A DNA stretch of 64,000 nucleotides from Ziziphus jujuba (lineage: Eukaryota; Streptophyta; Magnoliopsida; Rosales; Rhamnaceae): positions 17,779,501 through 17,843,500 of the forward strand of contig NC_083379.1 of NCBI RefSeq assembly GCF_031755915.1, given 5' to 3'. Below the pieces are notes generated by a model. It made no database searches. It had not been told where the DNA came from and saw nothing but the letters and a program-made list of their open reading frames with translations. The translations under genes were made by a program, and so were the position numbers. Shown here one piece after another: positions 37,191 through 49,156 of this stretch. Within the stretch, counting starts at the first letter, position 1. Every line of letters begins with the position of its first letter.

Positions 37191-38570
37191 ATGGCAGATT
37201 CTAGAATAAGAAGAGGAGACACACCACTGAGAATTAATGAAGAAGAGTTCGTAGGATTTCATGGTGATCCACGAGCTATCGGGAGTGGTGAGTAAACGGA
37301 ATTGAAAGGTATTTTGGAACAATTACAGCAGGTGAGTGCTCACGTTGAGCACATGAATCAAAGGATGGGAAGGCTAGAAGTTTTCCAAGGAATTCTGAAT
37401 ACAAGAAATAGGCAAGAATTCCATGAAGGTCGAGGTCGAGGACGAGGAGGCCATGAGAGACCGAGGAAGGAATTTGAGGAGGAGAATTTCGGTAGAGACT
37501 TTGAGGAAGGCATTGACGAAACCTTTGCTGTCCAAGAGAGAGCTGGCCGTGGAAGGTATAGGAGGGAAGAAACAGATGATAATCTTAGCAATATCAAGAT
37601 CAACATCCCACCATTCATGGGAAAAAGTGATCCCGAGGCATATTTGGAGTGGGAAGAAAAGATGGAGATGATATTCGACTACCATAATTATTCGGAGGGT
37701 AAGAAGGTGAAGTTGGCAGCAATGGAGTTTAGCCATTATGCACTCTAATGGTGGACAAATGAGCAAGGCACCCGAAGTATAGTTGGTGATGACTTGATCA
37801 CAACATGGCGACAAATGAAAGGAGCCATGAGAAAGCAGTTTGTGCCATCACATTACCACAGGCAGCTGCATCAAAGGCTTTAATCTTTGTCTCAAAGAAG
37901 TAGGTCCATGGAGGATTATTACAAAGAGATGGAGATGCTCATGATGAGGCTGAATATGAATGAGGATAGGGAGGCGACAATGGCGAGATTTCTTGGTGGT
38001 TTGAACCGTGACATTGCCAACCAGATTGAATTGCAACAATACTTGGAGTTGGAGGAGATGTTGCATGTTGCCATTAAGCATGAGCACCAATTCAAGAGGA
38101 GAGGTGTAGGAGCATGGCTTGGAGGTGTTTCCAGCAGTGGGAGATTCAATTCAAGTGGCTGGAGAAACAATTCAGCTAATGAAATCAAACCAAAACCGAA
38201 AGCTGGAGAAGAAAGTACCAACCGGTCAAAAAGGGAGGCCAAGATCGAATCTGTCCAAGCACTTAGAGGTGAGATAAAATCTGATCCTAAACCTCAAAAA
38301 TCCAAAGAAATAATTTGTTTTAAGTGCTAAGGAAGACGACACATAGCCAACCAATGCCCAAATAGAAGAATCATGGTATTAAAGGGTGATGGTGAGCTGG
38401 AATCTGCAAGTGAAGAAGGTGAAGCTGAAACCGAGCAAGAGGAGAATTGCAATGATGATGAAGCCGAACCAATAGACATATCTAATGCCGAGTTGAGCTT
38501 GGTTTCAAGGAGAGTACTTTCTGTTTACAAAGATGAAGAGTAGATACAAAGAGAAAACATCTTCCACACT
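37191..38570 (+). pseudogene. gag: gag, full-length gypsy
   Basis: Starts MADSRIRRGDTPL at 37191. An RG-rich segment (GRGRGRGGHERPR) is followed by the capsid region NINIPPFMGKSDPEAYLEWE-like block, SMEDYYKEMEMLMMRLN, FLGGLNRDIANQIELQQYLE and the zinc knuckle CFKC...HIANQC at about 38313-38360. In-frame stops lie at 37293, 37746, 37881, 38328 and 38541. At 37746, 37881 and 38328 the sister copies have CAA or CAG, so these are C-to-T changes. Confidence 0.88.
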
Positions 38571-39510
38571 CGCTACGAAATACAAGGTAAGATTTGTAGT
38601 ATGATTATAGATAGTGGGAGTTGTATCAACATGATAAGTAATCTTGTAGTTGATAAATTAGGCTTGAAAACAATTAAACATCCAGAACCCTATAGGTTAC
38701 AATGGTTAAATGATAGTGGTGAGATGAGGGTAAATAAGCAAGCCAAAGTTAAATTTAATATAGGTAGGTATGAGGATGTTGTCTTGTGTGACATTGTACC
38801 AATGCATGCCGAACATATTTTACTAGGTAGATCATGGCAATTTGACAAAGATGCTACTCATTTTGGTTGAGAAAATAGTGTTTTTTTCAAGTTTAAAGGG
38901 AAGAAAATCAAGCTGGAGCCATTGACTCCTAAGGAGGTCTAGAAAGATCAACTATAATTGCAACAAAGGAGGGAGGCCGAAAAACTCAAGGAGAAAACAA
39001 GTATGGCACCAACGGCTTCACTATCCTTTCAAGAATGTGAGATTGAGATTACTGATCAAGCTTGGTAAGCTTTCTAAAACCCAAATCGAGTGGAAAAACC
39101 AAGAGAGGGGGTGAGAAAAGAAAGCAAACCCGAGAGCACAAAAAATCTGGAAATTTCCGCCAATGAGAGCCAAACCGAGGGAAGAAAAAGAAAAGAAAGA
39201 AAAGAGAGGAAAAACCAGAATTTTTATTTGAGTCTTGGGGATATTAATAAGGCTATTGAATGTACAAAACCCTTGCTGGTCATGATATATAAAGAAAATT
39301 ATTATAATGATCAAACTAACTTTGAAGAACTTGAATTGCCAAGTTCAATGATTTCTCTTTTGAAGGAATGAGGAGATGTTTTTCCAAATGAGATTCCAAG
39401 TGGACTACCACCTATTCGAGGGATAGAACATCAAATTGACTTTGTTCCAGGGGCTGGCATACCAAATAGATCAGCATATAGAAGCAACCCCGAAGAAACA
39501 AAGGAGCTGT
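38571..39510 (+). pseudogene. Protease and spacer to RT, full-length gypsy
   Basis: Aspartic protease with catalytic MIIDSGSC (aspartate codon at 38610), INMISNLVVDKLGL and CDIVPMHAEHILLGRSW. It is followed by a charged spacer, NFYLSLGDINKA, PLLVMIYKENYY and the pre-RT block [19 protein letters not shown]. Stops at 38868, 38940 and 38955 and several in the spacer. Confidence 0.88.
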
Positions 39511-39527
39511 AAAAACAGGTAAGTGAT

Positions 39528-40780
39528 TTGCTTGATAAAGGATACTTTTGTGAGAGTTTAAGTCCATGTGCTGTTCCTGTTTTGTTGGTACCTAAAAAGG
39601 ATGGTTCTTGGAGAATGTGTGTTGATTGTAGGGCTATAAATAACATCACCATTAAATATAGACATCCCATTCCTAGGTTAGATGATATGCTTGATGAGTT
39701 GCATGTTGCTTGCATGTTTACTAAAATTGATCTTAGGAGTGGTTATCATCAAATTAGAATGAAAGAAGGTGATGAATGGAAAACCGCATTTAAAACTAAA
39801 TATGGACTATATGAATGGTTAGTTATGCCTTTTGGATTATCTAATGCACCTAGTACTTTCATGAGGCTTATGAATCTTATAATGCGTCCATTTATTGGTA
39901 AATTTGTGATTGTTTATTTTGATGATATTTTGGTGTATAGCCGAAACTCGGATGAGCATGTGGATCAACATAGGCAAGTTTTACAAGTTCTTAGAAAGGA
40001 AATATTGTTTGCTAACATGAACAAGTGTGATTTTAGCAAAGATGAGCTTGGTTTTCTAGGATTTGTAGTAAGTGCTGCAGGAATCAAAGTGGATCAAGCT
40101 AAAGTGCAAGCAATCAAAGAATGGCTGGTTCCTACAACAATCACCCAAGTGAGGAGTTTCCATGGCTTGGCAAGCTTTTATAGAAGATTTGTAAAGGATT
40201 TTAGCACCATAGCCGCACCTTTGAATGAAGTTGTCAAGAAGAATGTTGGCTTTAAATGGGGGGAAGTACAAGAAAAATCTTTTAATTTGTTGAAAGAAAA
40301 ATTGTATAATGTACCTTTATTAGTTCTGCCAAATTTCTCTAAGACTTTTGAAATTGAGTGTGATGCTTTGGGTGTAGGTATTGGAGCTGTATTAGTGCAA
40401 GAAGGAAGATCCATAGCCTACTTTAGTGAAAAATTAAATGGAACTGCACTAAACTACCCGACATATGACAAGGAGATGTATGCTTTGGTGAGGGCTTTGG
40501 AGACGTGGCAGCATTATCTCATGCCAAAGGAGTTTGTGATTCATACGAATCCTGAGTCTTTGAAGCATATTAAGCGTCAAGGAAAGCTCAACCAAAGGCA
40601 TGCCAAGTGGATTGAATTTATTGAAACCTTTCCATATGTGATCTGCTACAAAAAAAGTAAGGAAAATGTGGTTGCCGGTGCATTATCGCAAAGGTATGTA
40701 CTCTTTTCTACCTTAGATGCTAGATTGCTTGGATTTGAACAATTGAAAGAACTTTATGAGCATGATAGTGACTTTGGAGA
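39528..40780 (+). pseudogene. Reverse transcriptase and RNase H, full-length gypsy
   Basis: The longest open frame in the window (453 codons). RT motifs in order: [63 protein letters not shown], the catalytic YFDDILVYS (39915-39926 for YFDD) and [11 protein letters not shown]. The RNase H-like domain has [39 protein letters not shown] and the [14 protein letters not shown] end. The RT looks catalytically intact. The frame runs out at 40889 in the wrong register because of a shift near 40700-40800 before integrase. Confidence 0.92.
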
Positions 40781-40799
40781 AATTTTTGGAACCTGTTTG

Positions 40800-41949
40800 A
40801 AGGGTATTTGTTTAAGGAAAACAAACTTTGTGTGCCTAATTGTAGCATTAAGGAATTATTGGTTCGGGAAGGACATGAGGGTGGTTTAATGGGTCAATTT
40901 GGTGTTTTTAAAACTTTATCCTTGCTGCAAGAACATTTTTATTGGCCTAACATGAGGAGAGATGTTGAGAGAATTTGTGAAAGATGTTTGAAGTGCCGAA
41001 CAACAAAATCAACATTGAAGCCGCATGGATTGTACAAGCCTTTGCCAATTCCTACCTATCCTTGGGTAGATTTGTCTATGGATTTTATTCTTGGTTTGCC
41101 TAGGTCAAGGACAGGTAAGGATTCAATATTTGTTGTAGTAGATAGATTTTCTAAAATGGCACACTTTATTGCATGTAATAAAACTGATGATGCATCCAAT
41201 GTTGCTAATTTATTTTTCAAGGAAATTATGAGATTGCATGGAATGCCAAGAACTATTGTTTCAGATAGGGATGCTAAGTTCTTAAGTTATTTTTGGAAAA
41301 GTTTGTGGGCTAAGTAAGGTACTAAGCTTTTATTTTCAACTACTTGCCACCCACAAACAGATGGGCAAACCGAAGTTGTGAATAGAACCTTGTTCGCTTT
41401 GTTACATGCTTTAATTAGTAGAAATTTGAGAACTTGGGAAGAATGTTCACCACATGTTAAATTTGCTTATAATAGGTCTTTACCTTCAGCTACTAAATAT
41501 ACACCATTTGAAATTGTTTATGGTTTTAATCCTTTGACTCCATTAGATCTAACACTTTTACCTTTGAGTGAGCGTGCTAATCTAGATGGAAAATAAAAAG
41601 CTGATTTTGTAAAACAGATTCATGAGAAGACAAAGGCAAATATTGAGAGGAGGACCAAGCAATATGCAAAGGTGGCTAATCAAGGCTGAAAACCAATGGT
41701 CTTTGAACCTGGAGATTGGGTGTGGCTGCATTTGAGGAAAGAAAGATTTCTTGAACAAAGAAAATCAAAACTCATGCCGAGGGGTGATGGACCTTTTCAA
41801 ATTTTGGAGAAGATAAACGACAATGCCTACAAACTTGATCTACCGGGTGAGTATAATGTTAGTGCCACCTTCAATGTTGCTGATTTATCTCCTTTTTCTG
41901 TAGGTGATGACTTTGATTTGAGGGCAAATCCATTTCAAAAGGAGAGGAC
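40800..41949 (+). pseudogene. Integrase and polyprotein tail, full-length gypsy
   Basis: In a second frame: the zinc domain [15 protein letters not shown]...CERCLKC, in which the second histidine position (usually GHFG) is glutamine. Then come the core [45 protein letters not shown] and [13 protein letters not shown] with the D,D,E residues, a C-terminal FEPGDWVWLHLRKERF block and FNVADLSPFSVGDDFDLRAN. Stops interrupt at 41315, 41594 and 41687. No classical chromodomain is readable. The tail goes on into the 3' LTR. Confidence 0.88.
41937..41949 (+). other. Polypurine tract, full-length gypsy
   Basis: AAAAGGAGAGGAC directly precedes the 3' LTR start and is translated as part of the tail. Confidence 0.75.
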
Positions 41950-43037
41950 TAATACGAATCCACCTCAAACCGTTCAACCGACAACCCGCTGGGGTGTTAA
42001 TCCAATACAGATGAAGGCGGGGCCAATCACTAGAGCCCAAGCTAAGAAGTTCAAGGACAATCTTGCTTTCTTTATCAAAGGAATAAGTCATAATTAAGAG
42101 GGGTTGTCCATATCTAAGAAACCAAGGCCTGTTTTACTCATACAAGCAATAGAAGCCAAAATGGGCCCGGGTGACTTTTTAATGCCAATATGGAGGTCAA
42201 GTTGTATGAATTGGATCCTCATTCTTATGGGTTCAATTCATATGGTGGATGAGTCATAGAAACCGGCCAAAGCAGCTTCAAAGCAGAACAACATAGTGGT
42301 TTGTGTACAAGGGGAAGAAAGGCCGAAATTTACTGTATTCTTTGCTGGCTTTACTGTATTTTACTGTATTAGCCTTTTCTCATATTTCTAAGCAAGGTCA
42401 ATGTGAGGAACTTCATAATAAGCTTATTTGCATTCCACAAAGACTATTGAAGCTGATTTGGAGTCCAATTAGGTCAAAGAAAGGTCATTATCAACCTAGC
42501 CGAAAATTACCATATTTAGTTCCCTAATTTGTTTTTACTTTTTTGTTTTAGGAAACTATCTTTAATTTTGGATTTGTATTTATTTACTTATTGAACAAAT
42601 AAGTTTAGGAAAGTTTTTATTTTGTTATTGTGTTTGTAAATTAATTAATTCCTAATTGAAAATAAGGGAATTAATTAATTAGATTAGGAAAAGGAAAGAT
42701 TCGGTCAAGCTAGAACTCTTCATTGTGTGGCCAATTTTTCCTAGGGTTTTTAGGGTTTATTTTGTTTCTTTCAAAGCCTATTTAAAGGCTTATTTTTCAA
42801 CAAGAATACAACTTTGATTTGATTGAAAAAATCCTTGTGAGATTAATTATCTCTTTGTTCTTTGATAACACCTAAAATACCATTAGAGAATTGGTTGTTT
42901 TAGCTTGACTTATCAATAGGATTTCCATCCCCTATTGTGGCGTCTACATTATACCAAGGTTTCTAACCATAGGTTGGTTAGGGGTTGAGGTCAATTCCAT
43001 TAGAACTTGAACTTAATTAAGATCCGGGCTAATATAA
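41950..43037 (+). repeat. 3' LTR, truncated, full-length gypsy
   Basis: Matches the 5' LTR but stops at GGGCTAATATAA, about 45 bp short of the TTCGTATCA end, and passes directly into long-LTR sequence. The first 148 bp encode the polyprotein C-terminus to the stop at 42097. Confidence 0.85.
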
Positions 43038-43520
43038 GAGATCTTTTTAAATGTCCCTCTATCCAATAAAGTCAGTCTTGGAAAAGATAGGCACAACTTT
43101 ATAGAATCCTAATTTTTCAACTATAGGCCCAAATTAAAGATGTTGCTATTCAACAGACCTATATTAATGAATACTATCATATGGTACATGAGTCTTAATC
43201 GAAATCCATACAAATAAAAAGTCAAACTCAAGCTCACGAATAAGTCTAGATGGCACCTTTTTTTGGCCATAACTTTCTAATCTCAACTCTGATTTTGGCA
43301 TACTACTAGTTTACGAACTTGTGTAGACAAGTACTTTACCATGGTAACTCGATCAATATGAAATTTCTCTCACAATATAGATCAACCTTGGTTAAACCTG
43401 ACCAAAAATTCAAATTCGAAGTATTTTCTTAGATCGGGTTGTTATACCATACTTAGTCAACTCCGGTCAAACTTAGTTAAAAGTTCAAATTCTAAGTGTT
43501 TTCTCTATCGGGATGTTACA
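43038..43520 (-). mobile_element. Long LTR copy L2, proximal part
   Basis: Minus-strand LTR start TGTAACATCCCG at 43520. It aligns with 30186-30570 (TCCCAATAAA, CCATATGGTACAT and CGATGAGT-type blocks). It continues beyond the gypsy insertion at 34924, but a few hundred bases of LTR seem to be missing at the junction. Confidence 0.65.
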
Positions 43521-45807
43521 TTAAAACATATACAATCAAAGAAAGTCAAAAGAAAAGGAATGATAATGAAAGCAAAGGAAGAAGAAGATGAAGAAGAATG
43601 CTAGGTTTCTTTTATTAATCCAACTGTTATCTAAACAGTAATACAAAAGGAGTTTATATAGGTTAACAAAAAAAAAACACTAAATTGTCCCTACTAAAAT
43701 TACCCTCAAACTCATGGTGCGGCAAAAGAAGTATCAAGAGTTTGTTAATTTAAAAACAAAATTGCAAAGTGTAGTGGGATTTTGTTAATAAGTCATATTG
43801 TCAATCTCAAGGTGATGCTGAGTTAAATGTTAGTCAATTTCATTGATCTGGGAGACTAAGTTATGAACAATTTGAATAGCATTTCTATTCTCATAATACA
43901 TAGGAGTAGGATGAATTAAACAAAAAAAAACAAAAACATATAATCAAGTCACCAACATAACCAAAAATCTCAGTATTAGTGGATGCCAAAGCATGATACT
44001 TAGTTTTTGTAGGAAGATTTAGAAATAATTTTCTTTTCTTTTCTCTTCATAAAATCAGAGAAATACCCAAAAAAAAAAAACATAAAACCAACTTTAGACT
44101 CGCGAACAAAAAGGTTTTCAATCCAATCAACATTAGAATATGCATTTAACTAAAAAAAATGAAGTTGATGGAAGTAATAGACTTTGAAAGAGAGTGCCAT
44201 GAAGATATTACAAAATACAAATAGCAGCGTCCTAGTGAAAGATAGTAGAAGAAGCAACAAATTGACTAACAACATGAAGAAAAAATCTTATATAAAATAT
44301 TATGTAAAATATGACATGGTAAAAAGGATACCATTAGAAGGAGAAAATCTAATGTTAAGCTCCAGAGGAGTATCAACAGTCATAGTATCAATAAGGAGAG
44401 CATGCTAAAAAATGCCAATTGTGCACCTTTGGATTGAGAAAGAAAATAACCTTTCATAGAGAATGCAACATCAATATCAATAAAGTAATGCAAAGGACCC
44501 AAATCTTTCATTGCAAACTAATTAGATAAATATGTCTTCAATAATGCAATATAATTAACATCATCACCAACAATAATAATGTCATAAACATAAAAAAAGA
44601 GTAAAATACAACCAACAACACAAAAATAATTGAACCGTAATAATTGGAATGAAATCTAGTAGGAGTAATAATGGTAAAGAATTTCTCTAACCATGCACAA
44701 GATGCCTATATAAATATCTGTGTCATTGGAGAAAAGATCAATATCAATAAGATTAGATTAGTGAAATAAGGATCAATATAAAAAAGATTGGACTTAGTGA
44801 AATTATGAGAACTAGCAGAATTGGAAAAGGAAGTTATATGTCTAAGAAACAAAACATGATGAGAGACATAAAGTTCCTAGCTAATTGGATCAAAACATTG
44901 ATAACCCTTTTGACCATCACCATAACCTAGAAAAATACAAATAGTAAAAAGCATGACCATACAATTTTTCAAATAGTGATAAACTTGAAGTATGAGATGA
45001 AGGAATCTTAATAATTACATGGATAGCAATAAGAACTACTTCACCCCAAAATGCACTAGGAAGATAGGTCAACAATAAAAGAGAATGAGTAGTTTTAGCA
45101 ATGTGTCTATGTTTTCTTTCACCAAAACCACTCTATTGCGGTTTGTAGTGTAAGAAGTTTGGTAAATAGCCCCCATCTAATCTAAGCAACTTATAAAGGG
45201 TAGTAGAAGTATATTTACCACATAAGTCACATCTAAAACACTTGGGAGCTCTAAAATATTGAGTTTAAGCTAAAAAAGAAGTATAAATACTCAAAAAATT
45301 AAAATGCTCTTCAAGATAAACCTAACAATAAAGAGTATAATCATAAAGAAAGGAACCATAATAGAAAAGCCCAATTTTGTTACAATAAGAGAATGTCTTT
45401 ACACGTCATAATGAATTAAATCAAACCGTGCAGAAAAAGATGAAACATATTTATAAAAAGGTAAGAAAAATTTTGCCTACTTTACAACCATTACAATAAA
45501 AAATATCATGAGTTTGTAAATTTCCAAAAGCTAGGAAACTAAAAAGTTTAAACAAGAGGAAAAAACATGACCAATACTAGAATACCATAAATAAAAGCTA
45601 AAAGAAAAGGAGTTCAAACGATAGGATGACAAATCAACACTAGAAGCTATGACAATTAGTTGTTAGAACTTGTACAAATTATATTGTTCCCCTTGACTAT
45701 GGCCAATCCTAACTAGTTTATGGGATTGTAGATCTTGCCATAACAAGAAGTAGAGGAAAAAGAAATTGAATAATCAGAATCAAATAATTGACATGTAGAA
45801 ATAAAAT

Positions 45808-46052
45808 GGGAATATTACATTCAGACCCCTTGAGTTTTGCATTAATTACAATTTAGTCCTCTAGATTTTGAAAATTACAACTAGCACCTCTAGAGGGTTA
45901 TGAATAATATTATTTTACGACGTGCAAATGGAATAATAAAGGGGATTGATGATTCCATTTTTAAACCTATAGGGAAATTGATGATATTTTTTAAACTAGA
46001 AGGACTAAATTGTATTTATGTTAAACATCATGGGAGCTAAATGAAACTACCC
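45808..46052. mobile_element. MITE-like element with long terminal inverted repeats
   Basis: About 245 bp. The left end GGGAATATTACATTCAG...ACAATTTAGTCC and the reverse complement of the right end GGGTAGTTTCATTTAG...ACAATTTAGTCC pair over about 65 bp. There is no coding frame. Long terminal inverted repeats of this kind are usual for Mutator-like MITEs. The expected 9-bp target duplication is not clear here. Confidence 0.65.
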
Positions 46053-46621
46053 TAAATGAGATTTAGAGTAAGATCAATAATACGGTAGAAATTAGAAAGT
46101 GATAAACTATTTGTGCCAACAGAACCAATACATGCTAATGGCATAAGGGTGCCATCAAAAGTCATTACATATTAAGATGAAGTGTGAGATAAAAAGAATA
46201 AACTAACGAATTAGGTGACATTTAATGAGTGGCTCTAGAATATAAGACCCATATAGGGGAAGGCATTACCTAATGACCAATAAGATGGAAAACTTGTAAG
46301 AGAAGAGGGTGATTAAAATAATAAAAAAAATATTAAAAAAAAAAAAGAAAGCCAAAGATTTTCAACTATGATGCCATGTTAAATGACCGTCTATCCAAAA
46401 ATTTTAAGCTGATAGGAAATGGCTCAACAATGTGCATCAAACTTATTTTCATATATACTCTCTCACTTGTACACCCATGAAAAGTACGTAAAGTCATTGG
46501 GTCTTACACATCTAAGCAATGCAAACAACAATTCAACCCATAATAAATAATAATTCAACACAAATACAATATAAAGAGGGATATGAACAATCAAACACAA
46601 AACCTATCAATCATCCGCCAA

Positions 46622-46634
46622 GGCTATGATACCA
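46622..46634 (-). other. Primer-binding site of the degenerate copia
   Basis: Minus strand TGGTATCATAGCC next to the repeat at 46635. Confidence 0.7.
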
Positions 46635-46984
46635 TATTAAATATCCTTTCTAACATAAAACATAGATGATCAAAGAAACTCAGAAAAAAAGAACAACAAA
46701 AAAACCAAAGAAGTAGAAGAGAGAGAAAAATGCTAGATTTTTTGTTAATGCAATTGTTGTGTTCACAGCAATACAAAAAGAATTTATTTACGCTAACAAA
46801 AAAGTAAAAATCTAAGCTATCCTTACTAAAATAATAAATACACAAAATATTATAACATTAATAATAATGATGAATGTTATTATATGTTACCTATTCAATC
46901 AACCACTACTCAATAAGGAATGACACATTCAACAAGCAACTAGTGAATGTAAAATCCAAATAAGCAATAGGAAATTTTGATAAT

Positions 46985-47288
46985 TGTTATAAAACTAAGA
47001 CATATACATACATATAAGATAAATACAAATTCAACACAATATAGAAAGAGAAATATAGAGAAAAGATAAATATCTTATGCTTGTCTTTCATTCATTTAAA
47101 ATCCTCTATTTATAGGCTCATACATGTACATCTACATGAGTTACAAGAAATAATGACCTTGATAAATGACCTAATCAATATTCAACGGTGGTTACATGTG
47201 CTATAAAAGTTACAAATTTGTTGATGAATGAGAACCAATATAGGAGTTTCATATTATATTAATGGGCATTCATAATATTCACAATACA
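46985..47288 (-). repeat. 3' LTR of the non-coding element
   Basis: Shares CATTCATTT...TATAGGCTCATA and GTGGTTACATGTG blocks with 51961-52266. Confidence 0.75.
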
Positions 47289-47327
47289 GTCCCTTAAATG
47301 TCCATAACATATGAAATATGCTTCATT

Positions 47328-47835
47328 AAAACCTTGCTAGGAAAAAGAGTACAATATTTATGTGCTATGATAATATAAATGCCTATCTACCTCATTAAAA
47401 CCTTGTAAAGAAAACTTAATGAGACAAAACCTTGCAAAGAAAAAATAAAGAATAGTCAATATATTTCTCCTCTGATTATAGCACTTCCAATGCATGTGAA
47501 TGCTAATTTGTTTTACTAAAACCTTGTCTGGAAAATTTAGCAGGACAAAACATTAACAAGGAAAAAGAGTACAATCAATATATTCCCCCTTAACATAACA
47601 CAACTAGTATGCTTGGATGCTAAACTGCCTTGTTAAACCCTTATAAGGAAAACCCAGTGGGAAAAACCTTTTCAAATGGAAAAGTACAATTTAAGCATAT
47701 ACTAAACTGATGTAGCACTGATGATTTGTATCCATGATAAATTGCTCACTATACTACCTCGTTAAAACCTTGCTAGGAAAAATCAAATGAGACGAAACCT
47801 TGGTGAGGGAAAAGAATACAATATGAGTAGTGTTG
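47328..47835 (+). repeat. Tandem repeats of about 120-130 bp, four copies
   Basis: Each unit carries TTAAAACCTTG..AGGAAAA, then GGGACAAAACCTTG-like sequence and AAAAGAGTACAAT. Unit starts fall near 47328, 47392 or 47512, 47630 and 47760. Copies are diverged and one is partial. Confidence 0.75.
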
Positions 47836-49156
47836 ATGTGCTTGCTCGTCCTAATGTCAAGTTAAATACAAAAACTATGTACAATCTTTAAGTTGATACA
47901 TTCCAAATCCTTAATAAATAAATATAATTTCTTCGAATATGAGTAATGAAATTAACATTATATTCATGCAATATTGTCATAAACTTGTATATTACAAATA
48001 TCCTGCATATAAGTTTTCCTTTTAGCAAATTGTCATCCAAGGACTTCTATCCATGTTAGAATATTTCCAATAAATACAATTTCTCACTAATAAATTAGAT
48101 GATATATAATATTTTAAAATTTTCATGCTATTATTACAATTTCGGCTTTTTCGCCTTAATGGTGGAAAAATCTCTTTAGGCATTTTAAAGTTTTAATGTA
48201 TTGCAACCATTGTAATATTAGTAAATTTACATATAAGCAAATTAATTTGTTGACATATCATATCATTCTTAAAGTATTCATTGAGACTATTAACCCGCAT
48301 TTGTTTAATTTGTATAGAGCTTTAATCGAGTGAGTATATACCTCAAAGTTTTGCTTCAAGTAATATCACATCCTTCAAGATTTTAAAATTTTAAAATTAA
48401 ATATTTCATATAAAATGTCATATGCTCATAAATGCAGTTCAATTTTTGGAAACCATCAATTTCATAAAACATTGAAATATAATTGAATTTAGAGTATGTT
48501 AGTATGTTTCTTCATTTCAAAACTATATTTCTTTATTTCAAATCTCTTTAGAAGACTTTGTGCCATAAACTAAGAATTATATGTAAACATATTCAAACAT
48601 TAAACTTTACCTTTTGGTGTACTATATGAGATTTTTAATGACTTAATACAATTCATCTTGAATTGTCTATTTCTTGATTTTTCAATTTGCCAATAATTTG
48701 TAGATAAAATCTACAATATCATATAATTTAGTATCATGATCATTTTTAATGATTTTATGCAGCTACTTTGAATAAACCATCAACAACTATCTTCATGATC
48801 CCAAAATCTTTAACTATTCTCTCCCAGAGAATTTCTTTTAGAATATTCCTCTTATAGATCTTTTATCACTTTTTAGGTTTTCTCTAATAAAGTTTTAAAT
48901 CTTAAATGCATGCCACTTTTAGGGCTTTCCAAAATATTTTATCGATTATTAGATGTAAATCTCTATTTCCATTTGTAAAATTGACTTCCTTTTCAAGGAA
49001 TTTAAGCTTTAAATTTATTGACTATTCACTCTTCATCATGCTGGAAACATACTATATAAATAATCAACTATTAATATTGTCAAACTGCCAAATGTTAAAT
49101 ATATGTTTTTGACATAAGTTTACTATAGATAAAATATTCAAATATGTGCTTTTACT

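Larger units (their letters stand above)
34925..43037 (+). mobile_element. Ty3/gypsy retrotransposon, near full length (CRM-like family)
   Basis: 8.1 kb with 5' LTR, primer-binding site, 1.1-kb leader, gag-protease-RT-RNase H-integrase in one frame up to 40.7 kb and, after one frameshift, in another frame to the end, polypurine tract and a truncated 3' LTR. The polyprotein ends inside the 3' LTR with GPITRAQAKKFKDN, an arrangement typical of CRM-type chromoviruses. More than ten stop codons and one frameshift inactivate it. It is inserted in a minus-strand long LTR. The 3' edge and neighbouring host LTR sequence are missing, so no target duplication can be seen. Confidence 0.9.
43521..46840 (-). 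mobile_element. Ty1/copia retrotransposon, heavily degenerate
   Basis: Direct repeats of roughly 180-200 bp (about 43521-43695 and 46635-46835) share ATCAAAGAAA, AGAAGAAGA/AGAAGAGAG, ATGCTAG and CAATACAAAA blocks. Minus-strand GGTATCATAGCC at 46622-46634 is the primer-binding site. A readable copia RT fragment lies at about 44440-44740, with the equivalent of the DLGPLHYFL and GYFLSQSK motifs in shifted frames. The usual complaint of copia decay, frameshifts every few codons, applies throughout. Confidence 0.7.

Noticed and set aside
46355..46420. Second primer-binding-site-like word near CTATGATGCCATG
   Set aside because: No matching LTR partner found. It may be a duplicated end of the degenerate copia, but it is not supportable.
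47328..47835. CRISPR-like regular repeats
   Set aside because: Units are long, diverged and without unique spacers, and the context is a plant retrotransposon.
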